A program made the translations under genes and the position numbers. A stretch of DNA of 64,000 nt from Streptomyces olindensis (GTDB lineage: Bacteria > Actinomycetota > Actinomycetes > Streptomycetales > Streptomycetaceae): positions 429,027 to 493,026 of the forward strand of contig JJOH01000003.1 in the NCBI GenBank assembly GCA_000696115.1, written 5' to 3'. Of the stretch, positions 37,936 through 46,590 are shown one piece after another. The notes beneath the pieces are model-generated. The model did no database searches and was not told where the DNA came from. It saw only the letters and a program-made list of their open reading frames with translations. The number at the start of each line of letters is the position of its first letter. The stretch's first letter is position 1.

Positions 37936-38451
37936 ATGCCCACACCACCGCTCCCCGACGTCCCCTCCCCGGAAGTCACCGAGATCGAGCGTGCGCTCAC
38001 CCGCATCACCTACCTGAGCACGCGCGCCCGCCAGCACGACCGGTTGATGGCCCTGGCGGGCGTGCCGCTCGACCGCGCCGCCGTCGCGCTGCTCCGGCAG
38101 ATCGCCGACTGCGAGCCGCTGCGGCCCGGGGAGCTGGCCACCCGGCTGGGCGTGGAGGCCTCGCACGTCACGCGGACGGTGCAGCAGTTGCAGAAGTCCG
38201 GCTACGTCACCCGCGTCCCCGACCCCGACGACCGCCGTGCCCAGCGCATCGAGCTCACCGAGGCCGGGGCGCGGGCCATCGCCAAGGTCCGCGAGGCGGG
38301 GGTCCGCGGCATGCAGATGGCCCTGTCCGACTGGTCACCCGAGGAGCTGCGGCAGCTCGCCACGCTCTTCCACCGCATGGTCGACGACTTCCTCGCCCAC
38401 GCCGCCGACGAGGACCCCGAATCGCAGTCAGCCCCCGTGGGCAAGGCCTGA
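37936..38451 (+). CDS. MarR family transcriptional regulator
   Basis: A 171-residue winged-helix regulator. The recognition helix region is ATRLGVEASHVTRTVQQLQK and the wing is DPDDRRAQRIELTEAG. Terminal helices for dimerisation flank it. The strongly similar 17-bp sites upstream of this gene and of the chimeric gene at 37102 are the likely operators. MarR proteins usually respond to aromatic compounds, but the ligand is not known here. A hairpin at 38500-38515 follows. Confidence 0.9.
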   Translation: MPTPPLPDVPSPEVTEIERALTRITYLSTRARQHDRLMALAGVPLDRAAVALLRQIADCEPLRPGELATRLGVEASHVTRTVQQLQKSGYVTRVPDPDDRRAQRIELTEAGARAIAKVREAGVRGMQMALSDWSPEELRQLATLFHRMVDDFLAHAADEDPESQSAPVGKA

Positions 38452-38499
38452 GCCCCGCCCACCCGCTGCCCTTGCGGCCAGGGTCGATCGCCGCTCGCC

Positions 38500-38515
38500 G
38501 GCCGCCCATGCGGCC
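38500..38515. terminator. Hairpin between convergent MarR and MFS genes
   Basis: GGCCGC (38500-38505) and GCGGCC (38510-38515) pair around CCAT. Two imperfect direct repeats beginning GCGGCCAGGG (38474 and 38510) share the region. Confidence 0.45.
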
Positions 38516-38530
38516 AGGGCCGCTCTCCGC

Positions 38531-39724
38531 TCACCGCGCGGCCGGGTCCCGTGGATCCGCGCGCTCGGCGGCCTCGGGACCCGGCGGCGCGGGTTCGCGC
38601 AGGCGGCACAGCAGCAGTCGGCCCAGCGCGGGCAGAGCGATCAGCGGCACCAGGGCCGTCCGCAGCGACGTCGCGTCGGCCAGTGCCCCGAGCGCGGGAG
38701 CCGCGAGGCCGCCGACGCTCACCGTCAGCCCCAGGGTGACACCGCTCGCGGTGCCCACCCGTCGGGGCAGGAAGTCCTGTCCCAGGGTGAGGTGCAGCGA
38801 GAACGGCACGTAGAGGCCCGCCGACGTCAGCGCCAAGAACAGGTACACCGGCGGGCCGGGCACCAGGACCAGACCGGCCACGGCCAGGACCGTCAGGGCG
38901 TACGACCGGCGCACCACCGCCAGTCGCCCGTACCGCTCGGCCAGCCGGCCCCCGGCCAGCGTCCCCACCGCGCCCCCGGCATAGAGCACGAACAGCGCCG
39001 CCGTACCGGCCGGTTCCCCGCCGCCGACGCGTTCCCGCACGTACAGCGCGACGAACGCGCTCAGGCCGACGAACACCACCGAGCGGCAGACCACGGCGCC
39101 GGACAACCGCAGGAAGGACGCCCAGTCGTTCCGGCCCCCGGCGACGGGCGCCCGGACAGCCTCGGTGCCGCCCCCAGCCGCCCGCACCGCCGCCGCGCAC
39201 AGCGCCGCGCCCGCCAGCGCCGGAACGACCAGCAGGGGAGAGGCGCGCAGCCCGCCCACCGCCATGACGGCGAGAACCAGCAGGGGCGCCAGGGCGAAAC
39301 CGGCGTTGCCGCCGAAGGAGAACCAGCCCATCCCCGTGTGCCGGCCGCCCGCGACGGCCCTGGCCACCCTGGCGGCCTCCGGATGGTAGGCGGCCACTCC
39401 GACCCCGGACACGGCGACCACCACCAGGGTCGCCGCGTAGGAGCCGGTCACCCCGCTCAGGGCGACACCGGCCCCGGCCGTGAGCGCGCTCAGCGGCAGC
39501 AGCCACGGCATCGCGCGCCGGTCGGTGAGCACCCCGAACAGCGGCTGCACCAGCGACGACAGCAGGGACGCGGCGAGCACCACGCCCGAGGCGGCGGCAT
39601 AGGAGTAGGCCCGCTCGGCCACGAAATACGGCACCAGAGCGGCCACGGCCCCCTGGTACACGTCCACGCAGGCGTGCCCCAGGGACATCAGAACGACGGG
39701 TCGATCGCGTCTCGAAGTGGTCAC
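38531..39724 (-). CDS. MFS transporter
   Basis: A 397-residue protein with about twelve hydrophobic segments. The opening HACVDVYQGAVAALVPYFVA and the loop FGVLTDRRAMPW between helices 2 and 3 (motif A-like) place it in the major facilitator superfamily. The overall form resembles fosmidomycin-resistance-type (Fsr) transporters. It would export a small compound by proton antiport; the substrate is unknown. The GTG at 39724 is the family start. It is divergent from an AraC regulator, with a 27-bp inverted repeat between them. Confidence 0.87.
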   Translation of the reverse strand: MTTSRRDRPVVLMSLGHACVDVYQGAVAALVPYFVAERAYSYAAASGVVLAASLLSSLVQPLFGVLTDRRAMPWLLPLSALTAGAGVALSGVTGSYAATLVVVAVSGVGVAAYHPEAARVARAVAGGRHTGMGWFSFGGNAGFALAPLLVLAVMAVGGLRASPLLVVPALAGAALCAAAVRAAGGGTEAVRAPVAGGRNDWASFLRLSGAVVCRSVVFVGLSAFVALYVRERVGGGEPAGTAALFVLYAGGAVGTLAGGRLAERYGRLAVVRRSYALTVLAVAGLVLVPGPPVYLFLALTSAGLYVPFSLHLTLGQDFLPRRVGTASGVTLGLTVSVGGLAAPALGALADATSLRTALVPLIALPALGRLLLCRLREPAPPGPEAAERADPRDPAAR

Positions 39725-39737
39725 CCGGCGATCGTCG

Positions 39738-39764
39738 TCGGAAGAGCGTCCGGCCCGCTTCCGA
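39738..39764. promoter_or_regulatory. Inverted repeat in the MFS/AraC divergent promoter
   Basis: TCGGAAG (39738-39744) and CTTCCGA (39758-39764) are perfect 7-base arms 13 bases apart, inside the 54-base gap between the two start codons. Its position suits an operator that controls both genes. Confidence 0.5.
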
Positions 39765-39778
39765 TAATCTGCCGGACT

Positions 39779-40540
39779 GTGCCGAACATCCGCCACACCC
39801 CCACGGCACCGACCCGTGCCCAGCCACTGACCGCGGGCGACCGCATCGACGCCCACCGGCACGACGACCACCAGATCGTCCACGCGGGCACCGGCGTCGT
39901 CGAGGTCACCACCGACGCCGGCACCTGGTTCGCGCCCGCCACCCGCGCCATCTGGGTCCCCGCCGGCACCGTGCACGCCCACCGCGCCCACGGCCGCCTC
40001 GACCTGCACCTCGTCGGCCTGCCCGCAGGCGACAACCCCCTCGGTCTCGACCACCCGGCCGTCCTCGCCGTCAGCCCCCTGCTGCGCGAGCTGATCCGTG
40101 CCTACACCCACGACCCCGGCGACGACAGCCCCGAGCGCCGCCGACTGCGTGCCGTCCTCTGCGACCGGCTGCGCCTCGCGCCGCAGCAGCCCCTGCGCCT
40201 GCCCACCCCGGCCGACCCGCGCCTGGCCGCCGTCTGCGCGCTCGTCCACGACAACCCCGCCGATCCGCGCACGCTCGCCGCGCTCGGCGCCGCGACCGGA
40301 GTGGGGGAGCGCACCCTCAGCCGGCTCTTCCGCGGCGAGTTCGGCATGACTTTCCCGCAGTGGCGCACCCAGTCGCGGCTCTACCACGCCCTGCGGATGC
40401 TGGCCGACGGCCTGCCCGTCACGACCGTCGCCCACCGCTGCGGCTGGTCCTCCGCCAGCGCCTTCATCGACGTCTTCCGCCGCGAGTTCGGCTCCACGCC
40501 GGGCGCCCACCAGCGGCGTGCGCGGGACCCGCTGAACTGA
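39779..40540 (+). CDS. AraC family transcriptional regulator
   Basis: A 253-residue regulator. The N-terminal cupin domain (about 20-100) has IDAHRHDDHQIVHAGTGVVE and PAGTVHAHRAHGRLD. The C-terminal pair of helix-turn-helices (about 155-250) has LAALGAATGVGERTLSRLFR and TTVAHRCGWSSASAFIDVFR. The GTG at 39779 begins the family match; the frame is open far upstream without meaning. It is transcribed divergently from the MFS gene and is the likely regulator of it. Confidence 0.9.
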   Translation: MPNIRHTPTAPTRAQPLTAGDRIDAHRHDDHQIVHAGTGVVEVTTDAGTWFAPATRAIWVPAGTVHAHRAHGRLDLHLVGLPAGDNPLGLDHPAVLAVSPLLRELIRAYTHDPGDDSPERRRLRAVLCDRLRLAPQQPLRLPTPADPRLAAVCALVHDNPADPRTLAALGAATGVGERTLSRLFRGEFGMTFPQWRTQSRLYHALRMLADGLPVTTVAHRCGWSSASAFIDVFRREFGSTPGAHQRRARDPLN

Positions 40541-40590
40541 CCTGTCTACCGTCCAGTAATATCGCGCGGCAGGCCATCAGAGGAGGAACC

Positions 40591-40971
40591 GTGCCCCGGT
40601 CCGAACGCTCACCCCTGCTGCTCGCCGGCCTGCTGGCCACCGCGGGGATCGCCCACTTCGCCGCTCCCCGCCCGTTCGACGCGACCATCCCCGGCGGCCT
40701 GCCGGGCGCACCCCGGGCCTGGACCTACGCCAGCGGCGCCGCCGAACTCGCGCTCGCCGCGGGCCTGGCCCTGCCGCGCACCCGCAAGGCGGCCGCCCTG
40801 GCCACCGCGGCCTTCTTCGTCGGGGTGTTCCCCGCCAACGTGAAGATGGCCGCCGACTGGCGCCACCGCCCCGCGCCGCAGAAGGCCGCGGCCTTCGGAC
40901 GGCTGCCCCTGCAGGTGCCCCTCGTGCTCTGGGCCCGCGGTGTCGCACGGAACGCGGAGGGCCGCTCGTGA
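40591..40971 (+). CDS. DoxX-like small membrane protein
   Basis: A 126-residue protein with about four hydrophobic segments and the motif AGIAHFAAPRPFDATIPGGL near the start, typical of the DoxX-like family with its FAANVKMAAD-type loop (here FPANVKMAADWRHRP). DoxX-like proteins are linked to thiol/redox stress in actinobacteria. AGGAGGA lies 5 bases before the GTG. Its stop overlaps the start of a peroxiredoxin gene (GTGA), which supports a joint redox role. A TAATAT -10-like box lies at 40556-40561. Confidence 0.82.
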   Translation: MPRSERSPLLLAGLLATAGIAHFAAPRPFDATIPGGLPGAPRAWTYASGAAELALAAGLALPRTRKAAALATAAFFVGVFPANVKMAADWRHRPAPQKAAAFGRLPLQVPLVLWARGVARNAEGRS

Positions 40972-41435
40972 CCGCGCGTGTGGAGACCGGTGACAAGGTC
41001 GAGGACTTCGCCCTGCCCGACGAGACGGGCACCGAGCGCACCCTGTCCGGACTGCTCGCCGAAGGGCCGGTCGTGCTCTTCTTCTACCCCGCCGCCCTGA
41101 CCCCCGGCTGTACCGCGCAGGCCTGCCACTTCCGCGATCTGGCCGCCGAGTTCGCCGCCGTGGGCGCACGCCCCGTGGGCATCAGCGGGGACGCCGTGGA
41201 GCGGCAGCAGGAGTTCGCCGGCCGGCACGGCCTCGGCATGCCGCTGCTGTCCGACGCCGACGGCACCGTCCGCGAGCGGTTCGGCGTGAAGCGCGGCTTT
41301 TCCCTGGCGCCCACCAAGCGGACCACGTTCGTCATCGCGCCGGACTTCACCGTCCTCGACGTCGTCCGCAGCGAACTGCGCATGAACGCCCACGCCGACC
41401 GGGCGCTCGCCGCCCTCCGCGCCCACCGGACCTGA
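40968..41435 (+). CDS. Peroxiredoxin (BCP/AhpC-TSA family)
   Basis: A 155-residue thiol peroxidase reducing hydroperoxides. The peroxidatic cysteine is C48 in PAALTPGCTAQACHFRD. C53, five residues on, is the resolving cysteine of the atypical two-cysteine (BCP) type. The FFYPAALTPGC context is a slight variant of the usual FFYPKDxTPGC. The GTG at 40968 overlaps the stop of the DoxX-like gene, so the two are translationally coupled. Confidence 0.92.
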   Translation: MTARVETGDKVEDFALPDETGTERTLSGLLAEGPVVLFFYPAALTPGCTAQACHFRDLAAEFAAVGARPVGISGDAVERQQEFAGRHGLGMPLLSDADGTVRERFGVKRGFSLAPTKRTTFVIAPDFTVLDVVRSELRMNAHADRALAALRAHRT

Positions 41436-41496
41436 CACCGTCACGTATGCGGCGGCGCGGTTGATAGAGGGCCGCAAAGGGATAATCCTGGACGAT

Positions 41497-43839
41497 ATGG
41501 AGGACGCCTCCGCTGCTGCGATCATCGACGCCCGCGGCACAGTGACGGGGTGGAGCGAGGGTGCCCGGCAGCTGACCGGCTACTCGGCCCCGGAGGCCGT
41601 GGGCCGGCCCGTGCGGGAACTGCTCGCCGAGGACGTGCCGCCCGAGGCGGTGTCCGCGCGGTCGGGCACCGTCATGGTGCGGCACCGCGACGGCTACCTC
41701 GTCGGGATCCGCGTCAGCGCGTGCGCCGTGACCGGCCGGGACGGGCAACCGGGCGGATTCGTGATCACCGCCGCGTCACCCGGCCGCGGGGAGACCTCCC
41801 TCGCCGGCCGCGCGTTCCAGCAGGCGTCCATGTCCATGTCCGTCTTCGACACCGGCCAGCGCTACCTGCGGCTCAACGAGGCCGCCTGCCACGTGATGGG
41901 CGTGTCCGAGGAGACCCTGCTCGGCCGGTACTTCCCGGAGACCGTCGAGGAGGCCGAGCACAGCCGCGGCTTCAACTGGCACCTGCGCCACGTCGTCGAG
42001 ACGGGTCGGCCCCTGAGGTACGAGAGCTACACCGGCGCACCGGCCCTGAACCGGGAGCACGCCTGGGTCACCGAGATGTGGCCGGTCCGGGACGGCTCCG
42101 GGGAACTGGTGGGCACCGCCCTGGCCGCCTTCGACAGCACCGAGCAGTACTGGGCCCGGCAGCGGCTGGCCCTGCTCAACGAGGCCGCGGCTGCCATCGG
42201 CACCACCCTGGACGTGGTGCGCACGGCCGAGGAGCTGACCGGGGTCATGGTGCCCCGGTTCGCGGACTTCGCGAGCGTCGACCTGTACGACTGGGTCCTC
42301 GGCGCGGAGGAGGCCCCGGCGGCCTCCGCCGGGGAGATCACGCTGCGGCGGGTCGCCCACGGCTCCGTCACCGAGGGCACCCCCGAAGCCGCCGTCCACC
42401 TGGGCGAAGTGGACGTCTACCCCTCGTTCTCGCCGATCGCCCGGGCCATGCGGGAGGGCCGGGCGATCCTCAGCCAGGCGGGGGAGCCGGCGTTCATGCG
42501 CTGGGTCGCCGAGCGCAACGCGCGAGCCCCGGAAGGACGCCCTTACCGCAAGGGCGTCCACTCGATGATGGCGGTCCCGCTGCGGGCCCGCGGCACCACC
42601 CTGGGCGTCGCCGTGGCGGTACGCGTGGCGCAGCCGGACGACTACGGCGACGACGACGCCGTGTTCGCCGAGGAGCTCGCCAGCCGGGCCGCGGTCTGCG
42701 TCGACAACGCCCGCCGCTTCGCCCGCGAACGCACCACCGCCCTGGCCCTCCAGCACAGCCTGCTCCCCAAGGGCCTGCCCGGCCAGGCCGCCGTCGAGGT
42801 CGCCCACCGCTATCTGCCCTCCGGCTCGGCGGCCGGCATCGGCGGCGACTGGTTCGACGTCATCCCGCTCTCGGGCAGCCGGGTCGCACTGGTCGTCGGG
42901 GACGTCGTGGGCCACGGCATCCCCTCCTCGGCGACCATGGGCCGGCTGGTCACGGCCGTACGGACCCTCGCCGACGTGGACCTGCCGCCGGACGAACTCC
43001 TCACCCACCTCGACGACCTGGTCACCCACCTCGCCACCGACGACCAGGGCGACGAGGTCCCGGAACTCGGCGCGACCTGCCTGTACGCCGTCTACGACCC
43101 CGTCACACGCCGCCTGAACCTGGCCGCCGCCGGACACCCCGCCCCCGCCCTGGTGCTGCCCGACGGCTCCGCCCGGCTGATCCCTATGAGCGCGGGGCCC
43201 CCGCTGGGCGTCGGAGGGCTGCCGTTCGAGGCGACGGAGCTCCAGCTGCCCGAGGGCTCCGTCGTCGCCCTCTACACCGACGGCCTCGTGGAGACCCGCT
43301 ACCGCGACGTCGACCACGCCACCGACGAGCTGTGCCGCGCCCTGACCGTGCCCGCCGACTCGCTCGACGCCCTGTGCGACACCGTGCTGAAGGCCGTACT
43401 GCCGGAGGACCCCAGCGACGACGTGGCGCTGCTGCTGGCCCGTACCCGGGCGCTCGGCGCGGACCAGGTCGCCACCTGGGACGTGACGCCCGACCCCGCG
43501 CAGGTGGCCGCCACCCGCCAGGCCGCGACCGACCAGCTCACCGCGTGGGGCCTGGACGAGACGGCCTTCGTCACCGAACTCGTCGTCAGCGAGCTGGTCA
43601 CCAACGCCATCCGGTACGGCGCCGCGCCCATCCAGCTCCGTCTGATCCGCGACCAGACCCTCATCTGCGAGGTGGCCGACGGCAGTTCGACCTCCCCGCA
43701 CCTGCGGCGGGCCCACCAGGACGACGAGGGCGGCCGCGGTCTGCTGCTGGTCGCGCAGCTCACCCAGCGCTGGGGCAGCAGGCAGACCACCCGCGGCAAG
43801 ACGATCTGGTGCGAACAGTCGCTCACACCGCCGTTCTGA
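41497..43839 (+). CDS. PAS-PAS-GAF-SpoIIE phosphatase-ATPase regulator
   Basis: A 780-residue multidomain regulator. In order: a PAS domain (about 1-95, AAIIDARGTVTGWSEGARQL), a second PAS (about 105-220), a GAF domain (about 235-405), a PP2C/SpoIIE phosphatase (about 430-645) with GGDWFDVIPL, VVGDVVGHGIPSSATMGR and LYTDGLVETR, and a C-terminal RsbW-like HATPase (about 660-780) with SELVTNAIRYGAAP. It can in principle both dephosphorylate a STAS antagonist and bind a sigma factor. The ATG at 41497 is preferred over an upstream TTG. It is monocistronic. Confidence 0.88.
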   Translation: MEDASAAAIIDARGTVTGWSEGARQLTGYSAPEAVGRPVRELLAEDVPPEAVSARSGTVMVRHRDGYLVGIRVSACAVTGRDGQPGGFVITAASPGRGETSLAGRAFQQASMSMSVFDTGQRYLRLNEAACHVMGVSEETLLGRYFPETVEEAEHSRGFNWHLRHVVETGRPLRYESYTGAPALNREHAWVTEMWPVRDGSGELVGTALAAFDSTEQYWARQRLALLNEAAAAIGTTLDVVRTAEELTGVMVPRFADFASVDLYDWVLGAEEAPAASAGEITLRRVAHGSVTEGTPEAAVHLGEVDVYPSFSPIARAMREGRAILSQAGEPAFMRWVAERNARAPEGRPYRKGVHSMMAVPLRARGTTLGVAVAVRVAQPDDYGDDDAVFAEELASRAAVCVDNARRFARERTTALALQHSLLPKGLPGQAAVEVAHRYLPSGSAAGIGGDWFDVIPLSGSRVALVVGDVVGHGIPSSATMGRLVTAVRTLADVDLPPDELLTHLDDLVTHLATDDQGDEVPELGATCLYAVYDPVTRRLNLAAAGHPAPALVLPDGSARLIPMSAGPPLGVGGLPFEATELQLPEGSVVALYTDGLVETRYRDVDHATDELCRALTVPADSLDALCDTVLKAVLPEDPSDDVALLLARTRALGADQVATWDVTPDPAQVAATRQAATDQLTAWGLDETAFVTELVVSELVTNAIRYGAAPIQLRLIRDQTLICEVADGSSTSPHLRRAHQDDEGGRGLLLVAQLTQRWGSRQTTRGKTIWCEQSLTPPF

Positions 43840-43848
43840 TCCTGTCTG

Positions 43849-43886
43849 CCACACCGGAATGCCGGAGCCACACCAGAATGCCGGAG
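43849..43886. repeat. Tandem 19-bp duplication
   Basis: CCACACCGGAATGCCGGAG (43849-43867) is followed directly by the same sequence with one change (43868-43886). It lies in the 105-base gap between the convergent phosphatase and LigD-type genes. Confidence 0.85.
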
Positions 43887-43944
43887 CGCCGAGGACCTGC
43901 GCCGGTTCTTCGACCGGTGCCTGCACTCCCCGGTCCCTGCCCGC

Positions 43945-44559
43945 TCACTCCCCGGCCGCCTCCGACGCGACCTGGGCGAGGGTGCGGCCGGACTTGACCG
44001 AACGCGCGCGCCGCGGATCGGGGGCGCCGTGCGTACGGGCCCGGCCCCCGATCCGCTTCACCAGCAGCCAGGCCTCCTCGTCGTCGCCGTGCCGGCCGCC
44101 GCGGAACCGGGTCAGGGCGTACTCGCCGTGCAGCTTCGACCCGCTCAGCCGGAACGTCGCGTGCCCGCGTTCCAGCGACTCCGCGAAGTCCACGGGCCGC
44201 CCCTCGCGGTCGTGGCTCAGCGGCTCGTACGTGCCGTGGTCCCACACGATCACCGTGCCGCCGCCGTACTCGCCGCGCGGGATCACGCCCTCGAACTCCT
44301 CGTACTCCAGCGGATGGTCCTCCGTGGGCACGGCCAGCCGCTTGTCCTTCGGGTCCGCCGAGGGGCCCTTCGGGACCGACCAGGACTTCAGCACGTCGTC
44401 CACCTGAAGGCGGAAGTCGAAGTGCATCGTGCTCGCGTCGTGGATCTGCACCACGAACCGGGGCCTCGCTCCGGGGGCGGCACCGCTGCCCCGGGGCTCG
44501 CCGGTCCGGGCGAAGTCGCGTTTGCCGCGGTAGTCCCGCAGCCGGTCCCGGTCAGCCAC
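43945..44559 (-). CDS. DNA ligase D 3'-phosphoesterase domain protein
   Basis: A 204-residue stand-alone version of the LigD phosphoesterase domain, which trims 3'-phosphates or ribonucleotides in non-homologous end joining. The conserved set FVVQIHDASTMHFDFRLQ (metal-binding His and Asp), LKSWSVPKGPS, VPTEDHPLEYEEFEGVIPRG and YGGGTVIVWDHGTYEP is complete. The GTG at 44559 has AAGGAG about 7 bases upstream. Neither Ku nor a polymerase domain is beside it; an ATP-dependent ligase lies at 35987-37018. Confidence 0.9.
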   Translation of the reverse strand: MADRDRLRDYRGKRDFARTGEPRGSGAAPGARPRFVVQIHDASTMHFDFRLQVDDVLKSWSVPKGPSADPKDKRLAVPTEDHPLEYEEFEGVIPRGEYGGGTVIVWDHGTYEPLSHDREGRPVDFAESLERGHATFRLSGSKLHGEYALTRFRGGRHGDDEEAWLLVKRIGGRARTHGAPDPRRARSVKSGRTLAQVASEAAGE

Positions 44560-44597
44560 CCGCGGCTCCTTCCTGCCTCGCGGGCCCCGGGTACCCG

Positions 44598-45428
44598 TCA
44601 GAACTCCTCGTGCACCTCGGGGTCCCCGCCGACCCGCCGGTGCGCCCGGTCCGCGACGGCGTCCATCTCGTCCTCGCCGAGCTCGAAGCCGAAGACGTCG
44701 AGGTTGGCGCGCTGCCGCTCGGGGCTCGCCGACTTCGGGACGGGCACCGCGCCGAGCTGCGTGTGCCAGCGCAGCACGACCTGCCCGGGCGTGACCCCGT
44801 GCGCCTCGGCGATCCGCGCCACGGCCGGGTCGTCCAGCAGGGGCGTGCCCCGGCCCAGCGGGCTCCAGCTCTCGGTGACGATGCCCTTGGCCGCGTGGAA
44901 GGCGCGCAGTTCCTCCTGCGGCAGGAACGGGTGCAGCTCGATCTGGTTGACGGACGGCAGCACCCCGGTCTCCTTCTCCAGCCGCTCGATGTGCGCGGCG
45001 GTGAAGTTCGAGACGCCGATCGACCGCACGAGGCCGTCCTCGCGCAGCTTGACCATGGCCTTCCAGGAGTCGACGTACCGGTCCACGCGGGGCAGCGGCC
45101 AGTGGATCAGGTACAGGTCGACGTACTCCAGGCCGAGGCGGGCCCGGGACTCCTCGAAGGAGGCGAGGGTCTCCTCGTAGCCGTGGTGGCGGCCCGGGAG
45201 CTTCGTCGTCACGACGATCTCCTCGCGCGGCACCACGCCGGAGGCCACGGCCCGGCCGACCCCCGTCTCGTTGCGGTAGTTCGTCGCCGTGTCGATCAGG
45301 CGGTAGCCCGCCTCCAGGGCCGTGAGGACGGCCTGCTGCGCCTCGTCGTCGCCGAGCGGCCAGGTGCCCAGGCCCAGGGCGGGGAGCGTCGTACCGTCGT
45401 TGAGCGTGTGCGTCGGGATGCTGATCAC
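44598..45428 (-). CDS. Aldo/keto reductase
   Basis: A 276-residue NADPH-dependent reductase of the 2,5-diketo-gluconate reductase type. The catalytic residues are D and Y in YRLIDTATNYRNETGVGRAV, K in VVTTKLPGRHHGYE and H in YLIHWPLPRVD. IGVSNFTAAHIERL and the C-terminal NADPH site PVPKSASPERQRAN are present. The GTG at 45428 has GGGAAGG 8 bases upstream. It is divergent from a LacI regulator with a 79-base gap; whether it belongs to that regulon is not clear. Confidence 0.9.
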   Translation of the reverse strand: MISIPTHTLNDGTTLPALGLGTWPLGDDEAQQAVLTALEAGYRLIDTATNYRNETGVGRAVASGVVPREEIVVTTKLPGRHHGYEETLASFEESRARLGLEYVDLYLIHWPLPRVDRYVDSWKAMVKLREDGLVRSIGVSNFTAAHIERLEKETGVLPSVNQIELHPFLPQEELRAFHAAKGIVTESWSPLGRGTPLLDDPAVARIAEAHGVTPGQVVLRWHTQLGAVPVPKSASPERQRANLDVFGFELGEDEMDAVADRAHRRVGGDPEVHEEF

Positions 45429-45507
45429 CGTCGGACCTTCCCGTTGACTGTGTCGTCCCTCCAGCGTCACGGATAGGGTGAGCAATGATCAACCGGACAG
45501 GTGGGGG

Positions 45508-46590
45508 ATGAGGACGGCGGACGGCATGGGCAGCGCCGAGCGGAAGCCGGCGACGGGATCGGGGCGTCCCACCTCGCGGGACGTGGCCCGGCTCGCCGGC
45601 GTGTCCCACACCGCGGTCTCCTTCGTGTTCAACGGCCGCGCCGAGGGCAACCTCTCGCCCGCCACCCAGGAACGCATCCGGCAGGCCGCCGCCCAGCTCG
45701 GCTACCGGCCCGACCCCGTCGCGCGCGGCCTGCGCCGCAGCCGTACGGCCGTGATCGGCCTGGTCACCGATGAGATCGCCTCCTCCCCGTTCGCGGGGCG
45801 GCTGCTGCGCGGCGCCATGGACACCGCGTGGGCCGGGGAACACCTGGTCCTCACCGTCGACTCGGGCGGCGACCCGGCCAAGGAGGACGCGGCGGTCGCC
45901 GAACTCCTCGACCGGCGCGTCGACGGCATCATCTACGCGGCCATGTCGCTGCGCCGCGTCCGCGTCCCCGAGGGCCTGCACCGCACCCACTCCGTGCTGG
46001 CCAACTGCCTGCCCGAGGACGACTCCCTGCCCGCCGTCATCCCCGCCGAGCGCGCGGGCGGCCGAACGGCGGCCCGGCTGCTGCTGGAGCAGGGGCACCG
46101 GCGCGTGGCGCTCGTCGGCGGGCAGGACGACATCGCCTCCGTGGAGCGGCTGCGCGGCTTCCGCGACGCGCTGCGCGCCGAGGGCATCACCGTGCCGAGG
46201 GACTGGGTCGTGCGGACCGGCGGGGAGATCTCCGGCGGGTACGAGGGCGCGGCGCGCCTGCTCGACGGGGCGCCGGCCGAGCGGCGGCCCACCGGGATCT
46301 TCGCCTACAACGACCGGGTCGCGGCGGGCGTCCTGCACGCCGCGACCCGGCTCGGGATCGCCGTACCCGGCGAGTTGTCGGTGGTGGGCTACGACGACCA
46401 GGAGCACATGGCCGCGTATCTCGCGCCGCCCCTGACCACCGTCGCCCTGCCCCACCGGGCCATGGGAGAGGCCGCGGCGCGGCTCCTGCTGGACTCCATC
46501 GCCACCGGCCGGACCCCGCCCGCGACCGTGCGGCGCCTGGCCTGCCCGGTGATCAGCCGCGCGTCGGTGGGACCAGCGCCCATCCGGTGA
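45508..46590 (+). CDS. LacI family transcriptional regulator
   Basis: A repressor of about 360 residues. The N-terminal helix-turn-helix and hinge helix, TSRDVARLAGVSHTAVSFVF then AAAQLGYRPDPVARGLRRSR, precede a periplasmic-binding-like sugar domain (AVIGLVTDEIASSPFAGRLL, ending GELSVVGYDDQEHMAAYLAP). The ATG at 45508 and one at 45526 are both possible. Its 3' end overlaps the convergent GH32 gene by 38 bases. Context makes it the likely repressor of the fructan locus; sites with the family's central CG lie at 51176 and 51255. Confidence 0.9.
   Translation: MRTADGMGSAERKPATGSGRPTSRDVARLAGVSHTAVSFVFNGRAEGNLSPATQERIRQAAAQLGYRPDPVARGLRRSRTAVIGLVTDEIASSPFAGRLLRGAMDTAWAGEHLVLTVDSGGDPAKEDAAVAELLDRRVDGIIYAAMSLRRVRVPEGLHRTHSVLANCLPEDDSLPAVIPAERAGGRTAARLLLEQGHRRVALVGGQDDIASVERLRGFRDALRAEGITVPRDWVVRTGGEISGGYEGAARLLDGAPAERRPTGIFAYNDRVAAGVLHAATRLGIAVPGELSVVGYDDQEHMAAYLAPPLTTVALPHRAMGEAAARLLLDSIATGRTPPATVRRLACPVISRASVGPAPIR

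Noticed and set aside
44591..44596. GGGTAC box as a SigB promoter for the LigD-type gene
   Set aside because: No GNNT element lies 14-16 bases upstream on the minus strand.
45429..45507. LacI operator in the aldo/keto reductase-lacI gap
   Set aside because: No sequence resembling CTAACTCG was found there, so autoregulation by the same motif is not supported.
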